Assembly: GCF_900111595.1 (NCBI RefSeq)
Contig: NZ_FOHN01000001.1
Span: 67,288 to 131,287 of the forward strand
Length of the DNA stretch: 64,000 nt
Reading direction: 5' to 3'
From: [Clostridium] polysaccharolyticum
GTDB lineage: Bacteria; Bacillota; Clostridia; Lachnospirales; Lachnospiraceae
How positions within the stretch are numbered: the first letter of the stretch is position 1; each line of letters begins with the position of its first letter. The notes under the pieces are model-generated. The model worked only from the letters and a program-made list of their open reading frames with translations, was not told where the DNA came from and ran no database searches. Made by a program: the position numbers and the translations under genes. Shown piece after piece: positions 26,158 to 34,793 of this stretch.

Positions 26158-26202
26158 CCAAAACTTGTTGTATGGGAATTTTCCCATACAGCAAAAGTTT
26201 GG
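26158..26202 (+). promoter_or_regulatory. strong stem-loop between flgE and flbD
   Basis: TGTATGGGAA (26169-26178) and TTCCCATACA (26181-26190) form a perfect ten-base palindrome with a two-base gap. CCAAAACT (26158-26165) can extend it against AGTTTGG (26196-26202) with one bulge, reaching the first bases of the flbD ribosome binding region (GGAGAGGAG, 26201-26209). There is no T run, so it looks like an mRNA processing, stability or translation-control element rather than a terminator. Confidence 0.6.
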
Positions 26203-26214
26203 AGAGGAGCAAGT

Positions 26215-26403
26215 TTGATTGAATTAACAAGAATGAATGGGAAAAAATTCACGTTAAATTGTGAAATGATTGAAAAAATTGAAGATACGCCAGATACGGT
26301 GGTAACGCTGGGATCTGGAAAAATGTATATTGTGCAGGAAAGCAGACAGGATGTAACAGATCTTGTTTTATTATATAAAAAAGAAATATTTAGTAAAAAT
26401 TAA
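26215..26403 (+). CDS. flbD: FlbD/SwrD-family flagellar protein
   Basis: 62 residues starting MIELTRMNGKKFTLN, the usual FlbD/SwrD start, followed by a small beta-type fold. SwrD of Bacillus raises flagellar motor power and swarming. TTG 26215 is chosen because AGAGGAG is six bases upstream and the family always starts with I-E-L-T; an in-frame ATG 81 bases upstream would add a tail with no family match. motA follows 15 bases downstream. Confidence 0.9.
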   Translation: MIELTRMNGKKFTLNCEMIEKIEDTPDTVVTLGSGKMYIVQESRQDVTDLVLLYKKEIFSKN

Positions 26404-26418
26404 AGGTGGTGAGAGGTT

Positions 26419-27225
26419 ATGGATTTAGCTTCGATATTGGGTATTGTTTTAAGTTTTACTTTGATGATTTTCGGTATGGTATTTGGCGATGACGGCATTG
26501 ATTTTGGGAAAACCGCAACATTTATTCATGTGCCTTCCATGTTGATTACTTTTGGTGGTTCTTTCATGGCAATTCTGGCACAATCCGAGTCATTAGGTGC
26601 ATTTGCTGGAAGCTTAAAAAGTATTACTTTGATTATGAAGGTAACATTAGCTTCTGAGAGTGAGATAATACATAAGATTATCGATTTATCTAATGTAGCT
26701 AGAAAGGAAGGGCTGCTTGCCTTAGAAGAAGCAGCAAATGAAGTAGAAGATGAATTTTTAAAAAAAGGAATTCTTCTTATCGTAGATGGAACAGATCCTG
26801 AACTGGTTCGGAGTATTTTAGAATCTGAATTAACTGCCATTGAAGATAGACATGGTTCAACAATTGGATTCTGGGAAAATATTGCTTCCATGGGTCCTGC
26901 CTGGGGTATGATTGGTACGCTGATTGGTCTTATTAACATGTTAAAAGAGCTGGATGATCCTTCTAACATAGGTGCTCCTATGTCAACAGCGCTGATTACA
27001 ACATTTTATGGTTCTGTCTTAGCGAACTGGATTGCAACACCTGTTGCATTGAAATTAAAGGCAAAAAGTGCAAAAGAAATCCGCATGAAAGAAGTTATAG
27101 TAGAAGGTTTGCTATCCATTCAGGCTGGAGAGAATCCTCGTGTTATTGAGGAAAAATTAAAATCATTTTTAGCACCAGCGGAACGTGCAAGCTTTTCAGA
27201 AGGACAAGAAGGCGGTGAGGCATAA
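26419..27225 (+). CDS. motA: flagellar motor stator protein MotA
   Basis: Stator ion-channel subunit, 268 residues with four membrane segments. Two are near the N-terminus (LGIVLSFTLMIFGMVFG, MLITFGGSFMAILA) and two are after the cytoplasmic loop, with MGPAWGMIGTLIGLINML and the conserved YGSVLANWIATPVALKLK. The ATG follows AGGTGGTGAGAGG. It overlaps motB by one base. Having motAB inside the fla/che operon differs from Bacillus, where motAB is separate. Confidence 0.96.
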   Translation: MDLASILGIVLSFTLMIFGMVFGDDGIDFGKTATFIHVPSMLITFGGSFMAILAQSESLGAFAGSLKSITLIMKVTLASESEIIHKIIDLSNVARKEGLLALEEAANEVEDEFLKKGILLIVDGTDPELVRSILESELTAIEDRHGSTIGFWENIASMGPAWGMIGTLIGLINMLKELDDPSNIGAPMSTALITTFYGSVLANWIATPVALKLKAKSAKEIRMKEVIVEGLLSIQAGENPRVIEEKLKSFLAPAERASFSEGQEGGEA

Positions 27226-28049
27226 TGGCTAAAAGGCAGAAAAAGCAAGAGAGTGCACCAGGTTCACCAGCATGGATGGCAACATTTAGTGATTTGATGA
27301 ATTTACTGCTCTGTTTCTTTGTACTTCTGTTTTCCATGTCTTCTGTAGATGTTTCAAAATATGAAGAGGTTGCGGCTTCTTTATCTAAGAGTTTCAGCAT
27401 ATTCAATGGTGGCAAATCATCCGTCAGTGAAGGCCAGATGATTAGTACAGGTGTTACCCAGCTGAAAGATTTAGGTGAGCAGACAACGGAAGTTGGAAAA
27501 GCAAGTGAAGAAGACAGGATAGAAAATGCGGATCCGCTAAAAGAAGCAAAAAAGCAGCTGGAAGAGGAAAGAAAATCGGAACTGGATCAGATTTATGAGC
27601 AGGTGACAGGTGCTACCGAAAGAAATAAAATTGAACAGTATGTAAATGTTTCGATTGATGATGCATATAACTATGTATGCTTGACTTTAAGCGGTTCAGT
27701 ACTCTTTGATTCGGGAAGTGCTGAAATTGTCAGCGATAGTATACCAATTCTGTATAGAGTTGGAAAAATACTAAAAACCTATGATGACCATTTGATTTAT
27801 ATCGAAGGCCATACAGATAATGTTCCGATTCACAATAGTAAATTTTCAGGCAATAATGAGCTTTCCTGGGCGAGAGCAGACAGTGTATGGAAGTTTATGG
27901 TGAATAAGATAAAATTAGAACCAGTTACTTTAGTTAGTGCTGGGAGAAGCGAATATGAGCCGGTTGCTACAAATAAAACAGCAGAAGGCAGAGCGAAAAA
28001 CCGCCGTGTTACGATTAAGATTTATGGCGACAGCGGTTTATCCTCATAA
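27225..28049 (+). CDS. motB: flagellar motor stator protein MotB
   Basis: Peptidoglycan-anchored stator subunit, 274 residues. One membrane helix holds the ion-binding aspartate D23 (WMATFSDLMNLLLCFFVLLF). A charged plug/linker follows, then an OmpA-like peptidoglycan-binding domain (YIEGHTDNVPI, ELSWARADSVWKFM, SAGRSEYEP, AKNRRVTIKI). Ion choice (proton or sodium) cannot be read with confidence. Confidence 0.96.
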   Translation: MAKRQKKQESAPGSPAWMATFSDLMNLLLCFFVLLFSMSSVDVSKYEEVAASLSKSFSIFNGGKSSVSEGQMISTGVTQLKDLGEQTTEVGKASEEDRIENADPLKEAKKQLEEERKSELDQIYEQVTGATERNKIEQYVNVSIDDAYNYVCLTLSGSVLFDSGSAEIVSDSIPILYRVGKILKTYDDHLIYIEGHTDNVPIHNSKFSGNNELSWARADSVWKFMVNKIKLEPVTLVSAGRSEYEPVATNKTAEGRAKNRRVTIKIYGDSGLSS

Positions 28050-28076
28050 GCTATATTAAGAATAGGAAGTGAAATC

Positions 28077-28592
28077 ATGAAAAAAAATATGTTAACGGTT
28101 ATTGCCATTGCATTAAGTGCAATCAATGTAATTTTGTCTGTGGTGCTTGTATTTGCAGTTGTACCTGCATCTAACAGAACAACAAAGCTGGTGAATCAAG
28201 TGGCTTCTATTATCAATTTAGAATTAGAAGCATCAGCTGACGAAGTTTCAGATACAGTCGATCCTGGTAATATTGAAACTTATAAAATTGAATCCAAAAT
28301 GGCATTCAATATGAAGAGAAGCCTTAACGGTTCCGATCATTTTGCAGCAGTTGATTCTATCACATTATCCATTAACAAAGCTTCAAAGGACTATGAAAAA
28401 TTAAGCAAGACCATTGAGGCAAATGAAAATTTCATAACGGATATTGTTTCAGAAGTAGTGTCAAGTTATACTTACGACGATGCAATTTCCAGCAAAGAGG
28501 AAATGAAGGCTGCAATATTGGAAAAAGTTCAAGAACATTTTAAATCAGAGTTTATTTTTTCTGTTTCTTTAAATAATTTATGTTTTCAGTAA
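28077..28592 (+). CDS. fliL: flagellar basal body-associated protein FliL
   Basis: Stator-supporting membrane protein, 171 residues, with one N-terminal membrane helix (about residues 5-30) and an extracytoplasmic domain. Sequence conservation is low, but the single-pass layout, length and place after motAB and before fliM fit FliL. A promoter for fliM lies just after its stop codon. Confidence 0.8.
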   Translation: MKKNMLTVIAIALSAINVILSVVLVFAVVPASNRTTKLVNQVASIINLELEASADEVSDTVDPGNIETYKIESKMAFNMKRSLNGSDHFAAVDSITLSINKASKDYEKLSKTIEANENFITDIVSEVVSSYTYDDAISSKEEMKAAILEKVQEHFKSEFIFSVSLNNLCFQ

Positions 28593-28609
28593 TAATTACT
28601 AGTCGAAAC

Positions 28610-28638
28610 TTGTGATTTATTACATTTTATAGTATAAT
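28610..28638 (+). promoter_or_regulatory. internal operon promoter before fliM
   Basis: TTGTGA (28610-28615), 17-base spacer, perfect TATAAT (28633-28638). It sits in a 97-base gap, long for this operon, 51 bases ahead of fliM. Confidence 0.62.
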
Positions 28639-28642
28639 AAAT

Positions 28643-28666
28643 GTGGTTTTTCCTTATTAAAGCCAC
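28643..28666 (+). promoter_or_regulatory. hairpin in the fliM leader
   Basis: GTGGTTTT (28643-28650) pairs with AAAGCCAC (28659-28666), including one G-U pair, with an eight-base loop. It would lie at the very 5' end of the transcript from the internal promoter and could stabilise it. Confidence 0.4.
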
Positions 28667-28689
28667 TTAGGATTGCGAGGTGAGAAGGA

Positions 28690-29670
28690 ATGGGCGATGT
28701 CTTGTCCCAAAGTGAGATTGATAATTTGCTTGCAGCTTTAAGCAGTGGGGAATTGGATGCTGATGAGATAAAGGATACTGGAGAGAAACAGGTCAAGAAC
28801 TATGATTTCGCCAGACCTTCTAAATTTTCAAAAGAACATTTGAGAACACTAATTATTATATTCGAGCATTATGGGAGATTATTGTCAACGAATTTGCCTG
28901 CTTACCTTCGTAAGAATGTTCAAGTAGAAGTTATGAATGCAGAAGCAATAACGTATTCGGAATTTTCCAATGCGTTATCAAATCCAGTACTTTTAGGTGT
29001 AGTTAATTTCACACCTTTGGATGGGAATATCATCATTGAGTTAGATAATGGGTTAGGTTATGCAATTATCGACCGAATGCTCGGTGGCAGTGGGCAGCCA
29101 ATGGATAAGATAAGGGATTTTTCGGAAATTGAATTAACAATTATTGAAAGAATAATGACTATTTGCACAAATCTTTTGATCGAACCTTGGTCTAGTGTTA
29201 TTCAGTTAGAGCCAAAACTTGAGCGGATTGAAACAAATTCACAATTTGCTCAGATTATTTCGCCAAGTGAAATGACATCTATTATAACAATTCATATAAA
29301 AATTGGATCCGTAGAAGGTCTGATGAATATCTGTATACCATTTGAATGTGTTGAAGCTGTAATAGATAGGTTGAATACGAAGTACTGGTATTCAACAATG
29401 AAAGAAAGAGATGATAAAGTCTATCAGGATGTTATCGAAAGCACGATTGAAAAAGCTAAAATCCCAATTCGTGCGGTACTCGGAAAAAGTACAATTTCGT
29501 TTAATGATTTTGCAACTATGCAGGTAGGGGATATTATTCGTTTAAATAGAAAAGTAGACGAAGAAATGGATATATTTGTTGGCAATCTCAAAAAGTTTAC
29601 CGCATTACCTGGAGCATCATCTGATGCTTATGCAGTAAGAATAACATCAATTATAAGGGAGGAATCATAA
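28690..29670 (+). CDS. fliM: flagellar motor switch protein FliM
   Basis: Switch protein that receives CheY-P, 326 residues. The N-terminal CheY-binding peptide [10 protein letters not shown] (residues 5-14) leads to a CheC-like middle domain ([36 protein letters not shown]) and a C-terminal SpoA domain ([20 protein letters not shown]). ATG 28690 follows GAGGTGAGAAGG. fliY starts two bases after the stop codon. Confidence 0.97.
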   Translation: MGDVLSQSEIDNLLAALSSGELDADEIKDTGEKQVKNYDFARPSKFSKEHLRTLIIIFEHYGRLLSTNLPAYLRKNVQVEVMNAEAITYSEFSNALSNPVLLGVVNFTPLDGNIIIELDNGLGYAIIDRMLGGSGQPMDKIRDFSEIELTIIERIMTICTNLLIEPWSSVIQLEPKLERIETNSQFAQIISPSEMTSIITIHIKIGSVEGLMNICIPFECVEAVIDRLNTKYWYSTMKERDDKVYQDVIESTIEKAKIPIRAVLGKSTISFNDFATMQVGDIIRLNRKVDEEMDIFVGNLKKFTALPGASSDAYAVRITSIIREES

Positions 29671-29672
29671 GG

Positions 29673-30935
29673 ATGGATGGTATGTTATCCCAAGAGGAAA
29701 TTAATGCTCTATTAAATGGAATCGATGATAGTACCGTTGAATCAACGGAGGATACGCATTCCTCAACTTTAACTGATGAGGAAAAAGATGCGCTTGGTGA
29801 GATTTCGAACATCAGCATGGGTTCAGCTGCTACGACGCTGTCTACTCTTGTAAATAGTAAGGTTGTTATTACAACGCCGGTTGTATCATATGCTACGATG
29901 GAAGAATTATCAAAAAATTATGATAAACCATGTGTATTTATTCAGATTTCTTATAAAGAAGGTCTGGATGGAAACAATGTTTTAATAATGAAAGAGGCAG
30001 ACGTAAAAGTTATTACTGACCTGATGATGGGGGGAGACGGTACTAATATTGAAAATGATTTAACCGAACTCCATCTAAGTGCTATTAGTGAAGCAATGAA
30101 CCAGATGATGGGGGCAGCTGCAACTTCGCTTTCATCTATGCTGGAGAAGAAAGTGGACATTAGTCCACCTTCCGCAAGTCTGATTGACTTAAATGATACG
30201 ATGGACTCTGAAACAATGTTTTCTTTCTTAGAGAAAGAATTTGTTGTAGTAAAATTTAAAATGGAGATTGAGGGATTAGTTGATAGCCAGATTATGCAGC
30301 TTTATCCATTTAATTTTGCCAGAGACATTTATCAGAAATTTATTAGTGAAAGTAATGGAAATGGTCAAAAAGTTACAGAAAATCAGCCAAATCCAGTACA
30401 GGCACCGGTTGAACCACAGGCAGCAGCTCAGCCACAGCCACAGGCAGCAGCTCAGCCACAGCCACAGGCAGCAGCTCAGTCACAGCCACAGGCTATGGAA
30501 CAGAACATGGCCATGAATCAGGGCATGCCAATGAATCAGGGAATGCCAATGCAGATGGGAATGCCATATATGGCAATGAACCAGGGGATGCCAATGCAGA
30601 TGGGAGGAGATGCTGTCCAGTATACTGCACCAATGCAGAATGTAAATGTTCAGCCAGCCCAATTCCAGACATTTAGTAATAATGTTGCACCAATGATGCA
30701 GCAGGAAAACATCGACTTGATTATGGATGTACCTTTAGAGGTAACAGTGGAATTAGGCCGAACAAGTAAATCAATTAAAGAAATATTAGATTTTTCACCA
30801 GGAACTATTATTGAATTGGATAAGCTTGCAGGTGAGCCAATCGATGTGCTTGTAAATGGAAAGTTTGTAGCAAAAGGTGAGGTTGTTGTAATCGAGGAGA
30901 ATTTTGGTATAAGGGTTACAGAGATAATAAAATAA
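29673..30935 (+). CDS. fliY: flagellar motor switch phosphatase FliY
   Basis: Rotor protein combining a CheC-type CheY-P phosphatase with a FliN-like C-terminus, 420 residues. An N-terminal [10 protein letters not shown] peptide is followed by the CheC domain with both ExxN motifs intact (EISN at 43-46, and EAMN), so phosphatase activity is likely. A linker of about residues 248-325, rich in Gln/Pro/Ala and then Met/Gln/Asn, is followed by the SpoA/FliN domain ([34 protein letters not shown]). ATG 29673 follows AAGGGAGGAATCATAAGG. The long repeat-built linker is unusual. Confidence 0.95.
   Translation: MDGMLSQEEINALLNGIDDSTVESTEDTHSSTLTDEEKDALGEISNISMGSAATTLSTLVNSKVVITTPVVSYATMEELSKNYDKPCVFIQISYKEGLDGNNVLIMKEADVKVITDLMMGGDGTNIENDLTELHLSAISEAMNQMMGAAATSLSSMLEKKVDISPPSASLIDLNDTMDSETMFSFLEKEFVVVKFKMEIEGLVDSQIMQLYPFNFARDIYQKFISESNGNGQKVTENQPNPVQAPVEPQAAAQPQPQAAAQPQPQAAAQSQPQAMEQNMAMNQGMPMNQGMPMQMGMPYMAMNQGMPMQMGGDAVQYTAPMQNVNVQPAQFQTFSNNVAPMMQQENIDLIMDVPLEVTVELGRTSKSIKEILDFSPGTIIELDKLAGEPIDVLVNGKFVAKGEVVVIEENFGIRVTEIIK
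30417..30488 (+). repeat. three tandem 24-base repeats inside fliY
   Basis: Three in-frame 24-base units at 30417-30440, 30441-30464 and 30465-30488. The first two are identical and the third differs by one base (C to T at 30480). Each encodes QAAAQPQP or a close variant. A second, looser repeat follows in which NQGMP and QMGMP motifs recur up to about 30606. Confidence 0.9.
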
Positions 30936-30960
30936 GATGCAATAGATAGGAGAGAAAAAT

Positions 30961-31323
30961 ATGGCGAAAAATATTTTAATTTGCGATGATGCAGCATTTA
31001 TGAGAATGATGATTAAGGATATCCTTACAAAGAATGGTTATAACGTTGCTGGTGAGGCTGAGAATGGCTTAAAGGCTGTTGAAAAATATAATGAATTAAA
31101 ACCAGACTTAGTAATGATGGATATCACAATGCCTGAAATGGATGGTATTGAGGCATTAAAGAAAATTAAAGCGTCTGATCCAAATGCTACTGTAATTATG
31201 TGTTCTGCTATGGGTCAGCAGGCTATGGTTATTGAGTCCATTCAGTCAGGTGCGAAAGACTTTATCGTAAAGCCTTTCCAGGCAGACAGGGTTTTAGAAG
31301 CGGTCAAAAAAGTGGTGGGATAA
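30961..31323 (+). CDS. cheY: chemotaxis response regulator CheY
   Basis: Single-domain receiver, 120 residues. The phosphoryl-accepting D54 (MMDITMPEMDG), acidic pair D9-D10, the S/T position in VIMCSAMG, and the conserved lysine in FIVKPF are all present. Phosphorylated by CheA, it binds FliM; FliY and CheC remove the phosphate. ATG 30961 follows GGAGAGAAAAAT. Confidence 0.97.
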   Translation: MAKNILICDDAAFMRMMIKDILTKNGYNVAGEAENGLKAVEKYNELKPDLVMMDITMPEMDGIEALKKIKASDPNATVIMCSAMGQQAMVIESIQSGAKDFIVKPFQADRVLEAVKKVVG

Positions 31324-31324
31324 T

Positions 31325-31711
31325 ATGTTTCTCTTAGCAGGTTCTAATGGTAATGATTTTTTTGAATTGCTTGGCATTATGTTAATATTTGTACTAATCA
31401 TTGTGGCATGTTATTATACTACAAAATGGATAGGTAAAACGAACTTAGTGAACAGGTCCGCAAAAAATATTACTGTTTTGGAAACTTATCACAATGCTCC
31501 AGGTAAAGTAATCCAAGTAGTTAAGGCTGGTAAAAAGTATATTGTTATCGGCGTGACAAAGGAGCATATGGAAATGCTTACTGAGTTAAGCGAGGATGAG
31601 TATGAAGAACAGCAGGTAAGCGAGGCAATTGAGGAATTTAAGTTTCAGGATGTGCTATTGAAGATTAAAAATGAGACATTCGGGAGAAAAAATAAAAAGG
31701 ACGAAAAGTAA
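31325..31711 (+). CDS. fliO: flagellar biosynthetic protein FliO
   Basis: Export-gate assembly factor, 128 residues. One membrane segment near the N-terminus (ELLGIMLIFVLIIVACYYTT) is followed by a small cytoplasmic domain with the FliO-type pattern NITVLETYHNAPGKVIQVVK and YIVIGVTKEHMEML. It starts two bases after cheY. The family is divergent; position before fliP supports the call. Confidence 0.88.
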   Translation: MFLLAGSNGNDFFELLGIMLIFVLIIVACYYTTKWIGKTNLVNRSAKNITVLETYHNAPGKVIQVVKAGKKYIVIGVTKEHMEMLTELSEDEYEEQQVSEAIEEFKFQDVLLKIKNETFGRKNKKDEK

Positions 31712-31722
31712 GGAATGATAAA

Positions 31723-32553
31723 ATGAATACTTACTATAAAGTATTTAAAAGACTGCTGGCTCGGATTTTTAGTGTGTTATTAATAATTGGCATAGGGTTT
31801 TCTATCCAGTCAATGACGGTGCATGCTACTGTGACAGACGAGATTGAAAAGAGTACTGCATTAGGAGATACAAGAACTCCATTTGAACTGAATATATCCT
31901 CTAATGCAGGAAATACCAGTTTGTCAAGTTCATTAGAAATAGTGCTTTTAATTACACTTATATCATTGGCACCATCTCTAATCATAATGTTAACGTCATT
32001 TACCCGGATTTTGGTTGTTCTCCACTTTGTACGTTCAGCCATAGGAACACAGACAACTCCACCTAACCAGGTTCTGGTTGGGTTAGCGCTGTTTCTTACT
32101 TTTTTTATTATGTCACCTGTCTTTACTAAAATTAATACAGAGGCATTAAAACCGCTTCAGGCAGGAAAAATAACACAGGAACAGGCAATTGAAACAGGCT
32201 TAAAGCCGCTTCGGAAATTTATGTTTGAGCAGACACGAAAAGAAGATGTAAAGTTATTTTTAGACATAGCAGATTATTCTGCAGAAGATATTTCAAAAGT
32301 GGAAGATATTCCTACTACTGTATTGATTCCGGCATTTATTATTAGTGAACTTCGTGCAGCATTTATAATTGGTTTTATTATTTATCTTCCATTTATTGTT
32401 ATTGATATGGTTGTTTCATCAACGCTTATGTCAATGGGCATGATGATGCTGCCACCGACTACAATTTCCATGCCATTTAAGGTTCTGTTATTTGTTTTAG
32501 TAGATGGATGGAATCTGGTTATTGGCCAGGTTGTAAAAACATTTTATACATAA
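31723..32553 (+). CDS. fliP: flagellar biosynthetic protein FliP
   Basis: Core export-gate protein, 276 residues. It has a cleavable-looking signal peptide, then a Ser/Asn-rich stretch, and four membrane segments with the FliP hallmarks LTSFTRILVVLHFVRSAIG and PAFIISELRAAFIIGF. It ends with PPTTISMPFKVLLFVLVDGW. Confidence 0.97.
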   Translation: MNTYYKVFKRLLARIFSVLLIIGIGFSIQSMTVHATVTDEIEKSTALGDTRTPFELNISSNAGNTSLSSSLEIVLLITLISLAPSLIIMLTSFTRILVVLHFVRSAIGTQTTPPNQVLVGLALFLTFFIMSPVFTKINTEALKPLQAGKITQEQAIETGLKPLRKFMFEQTRKEDVKLFLDIADYSAEDISKVEDIPTTVLIPAFIISELRAAFIIGFIIYLPFIVIDMVVSSTLMSMGMMMLPPTTISMPFKVLLFVLVDGWNLVIGQVVKTFYT

Positions 32554-32582
32554 TTACAGATTGGTTGTGATAGGAGGTTATC

Positions 32583-32852
32583 ATGACAGTAGATACCGTC
32601 GTTGACATTGCTAGAGAAACCCTTTGGGTCATAGTAAAAGTATCAGCACCCATGTTAGGCATATCGCTTATCGTGGGTCTAATCATTAGTATTTTTCAAA
32701 CTATAACATCAATTAATGAGCAGACTCTGACATTTTTGCCAAAGTTACTTGCTATATTTACAGTGTTAATTCTGGCAGGTTCGTGGATTTTAAATAGCAT
32801 TACATCCTATACGACAGAGTTATTTACGAATTTTGCAAGGTATTTAGGTTGA
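32583..32852 (+). CDS. fliQ: flagellar biosynthetic protein FliQ
   Basis: Export-gate protein, 89 residues with two membrane helices and the typical middle IFQTITSINEQTLTFLPKLL. ATG 32583 follows ATAGGAGGTTATC. fliR begins four bases after its stop codon. Confidence 0.96.
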   Translation: MTVDTVVDIARETLWVIVKVSAPMLGISLIVGLIISIFQTITSINEQTLTFLPKLLAIFTVLILAGSWILNSITSYTTELFTNFARYLG

Positions 32853-32856
32853 TATT

Positions 32857-33630
32857 ATGAATTTGACATTTGAAAAATTAGAGTTTTTCTTTGCGGTTTT
32901 AGTTCGGATTAGTGCATTTATCATGGCAGCACCATTTTTTAGCCAGCGGAATATACCTGTCAGGGTAAAAGCTGCGCTGTCGTTTTTTCTGTCTGTTATT
33001 GTATTTAATATGACAGAGTATACACCTATAGGGGAAGGATTCTCGACGGGTTATGCTGTTATTATCATAGAAGAAATGCTTATTGGGGCTACGCTTGGGT
33101 ATACAGCTAATCTTTGTATGTATGTGCTGGATCTTGCAGGAAGATTAATTGATACAGAGATAGGATTTTCTATGGTTAATGTATTAAATCCTGCATCCAA
33201 TATACAGACTTCGATAACTGGCTCAATGCTCACGTATTTTGTAATGCTTATCATGCTGGTTTCCAGAATGTATTACTTTATCATATCCGCCATTGCAGAT
33301 ACATTTGAGTTCCTTCCTGTAGGGAGAGTTCGGCTGCCATCTAATATTTATCTGGTGGTGGTAAAATTTATTAAGGAATATTTCATATTGGGTTTTCGGA
33401 TTGTGTTACCTGTATTTGCGACAATATTAGTTGTAAATATTGTATTAGGAGTACTTGCGAAGGTGGCACCGCAAATGAATATGTTCGTAATTGGCATGCA
33501 GCTTAAACTGTTAGTAGGTCTTATTGTATTGCTTCTTTTGATAGGAATGCTTCCATCTATTGCAGATTTCATATATTCGGAGATGAAGTATGTGTTAAGC
33601 GATATGGTTAAAGTAATGACGCCTAAGTAA
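32857..33630 (+). CDS. fliR: flagellar biosynthetic protein FliR
   Basis: Export-gate protein, 257 residues with about six membrane segments. The early motif RISAFIMAAPFFSQRNIPVR and the later LAGRLIDTEIGFSMVNVLNP are typical of FliR. Intact. Confidence 0.96.
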   Translation: MNLTFEKLEFFFAVLVRISAFIMAAPFFSQRNIPVRVKAALSFFLSVIVFNMTEYTPIGEGFSTGYAVIIIEEMLIGATLGYTANLCMYVLDLAGRLIDTEIGFSMVNVLNPASNIQTSITGSMLTYFVMLIMLVSRMYYFIISAIADTFEFLPVGRVRLPSNIYLVVVKFIKEYFILGFRIVLPVFATILVVNIVLGVLAKVAPQMNMFVIGMQLKLLVGLIVLLLLIGMLPSIADFIYSEMKYVLSDMVKVMTPK

Positions 33631-33665
33631 TTTCTGTTTGTTGTATTTTGAAGGGATAAGTAAAA

Positions 33666-34778
33666 TTGAATAAATATCTGTTATCATATAATCTTCAATT
33701 ATTTGCGAAAGAAGGAGTAGGTGGAGAAAAGACAGAAGAAGCTACTCCAAAAAAATTGGAAGATGCAAGAAAAAAAGGGCAGGTTGCGAAAAGTACTGAT
33801 ATCGTAGCAGCTTTTGTATTGCTTGCATTTTTTCTTGCATTAAGATTATTTGTGGGCTGGATGGGAAACTCATTTATGAGTGTTTATTACGAACAGTATC
33901 ATAGCATTGCTGAAATCGTAAAAGATGGTTTTACCATTAATAGAGCAGTTGTTGAACTTCGTGATTCCATGTTAAAAATTTTGCTGATTGGATTACCCAT
34001 CTTTCTGGTTTCGTATGTGCTAGCAGTTTTTGTGAATATATGGCAAGTTAAATGGAAAATATCGGCGGAGCCGTTAAAGCCAAAATTAAATAAAATCAAT
34101 CCAATTACTGGATTTAAGAAAATTTTTTCGAAAGAAAAGATCTTTGAATTTATAAAATCCCTTGTGAAACTTTTGATTTTGGGAAGTGTTGTATATTCCA
34201 ATTTGAAAAAAAAGTGGGGGTATATCCTGCAGTTTTATGATTATACTTTGCAACAGGCATTAAGTGCCATTGGAAGTGTAATCATAGAGATTGGACTGGA
34301 AATTAGCATTTGGTTTCTTATTTTATCATTTGCAGATTTGTTTTATCAGAAACGTAAGTTTGCCAAAGAGATGCGAATGACAAAACAGGAAATTAAAGAT
34401 GAATATAAAAATACAGAAGGTGATCCACAGATTAAGGGTAAGATCAGGCAGAAAATGCGGGAAGTGTCCCGTCAGCGTATGATGCAGGCGGTTCCGGATG
34501 CGGATGTTGTTATTACGAACCCGACTCACCTTGCTGTAGCAATTAAGTATGACAAAGACACGAATAGTGCTCCAGTTGTAGTTGCTAAAGGTGCTGATTA
34601 CGTAGCTGGAAAAATTAAAGAAATTGCGAGAGAAAATGAAGTTGAAATTGTTGAAAATAAGCCGTTAGCTCGTATGATTTACTTTAATGTTGAGTTAGGC
34701 GATGAAATTCCACAGGAAATGTATCAGATGGTTGCGGAAGTGCTTGCTTATGTATACCGTCTAAAGAATAAACAATAG
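33666..34778 (+). CDS. flhB: flagellar biosynthetic protein FlhB
   Basis: Export substrate-specificity switch, 370 residues. The N-terminus reads YNLQLFAKEG then EKTEEATPKKLEDARKKGQV. Four membrane segments follow, then the cytoplasmic domain with the autocleavage motif NPTH (N285-P286), intact in VVITNPTHLAVAIKYD. The start is TTG 33666 with only a moderate AAGGGATAAG upstream. FliK is its partner in the switch. Confidence 0.97.
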   Translation: MNKYLLSYNLQLFAKEGVGGEKTEEATPKKLEDARKKGQVAKSTDIVAAFVLLAFFLALRLFVGWMGNSFMSVYYEQYHSIAEIVKDGFTINRAVVELRDSMLKILLIGLPIFLVSYVLAVFVNIWQVKWKISAEPLKPKLNKINPITGFKKIFSKEKIFEFIKSLVKLLILGSVVYSNLKKKWGYILQFYDYTLQQALSAIGSVIIEIGLEISIWFLILSFADLFYQKRKFAKEMRMTKQEIKDEYKNTEGDPQIKGKIRQKMREVSRQRMMQAVPDADVVITNPTHLAVAIKYDKDTNSAPVVVAKGADYVAGKIKEIARENEVEIVENKPLARMIYFNVELGDEIPQEMYQMVAEVLAYVYRLKNKQ

Positions 34779-34793
34779 GGGAGGAACTGCTCT

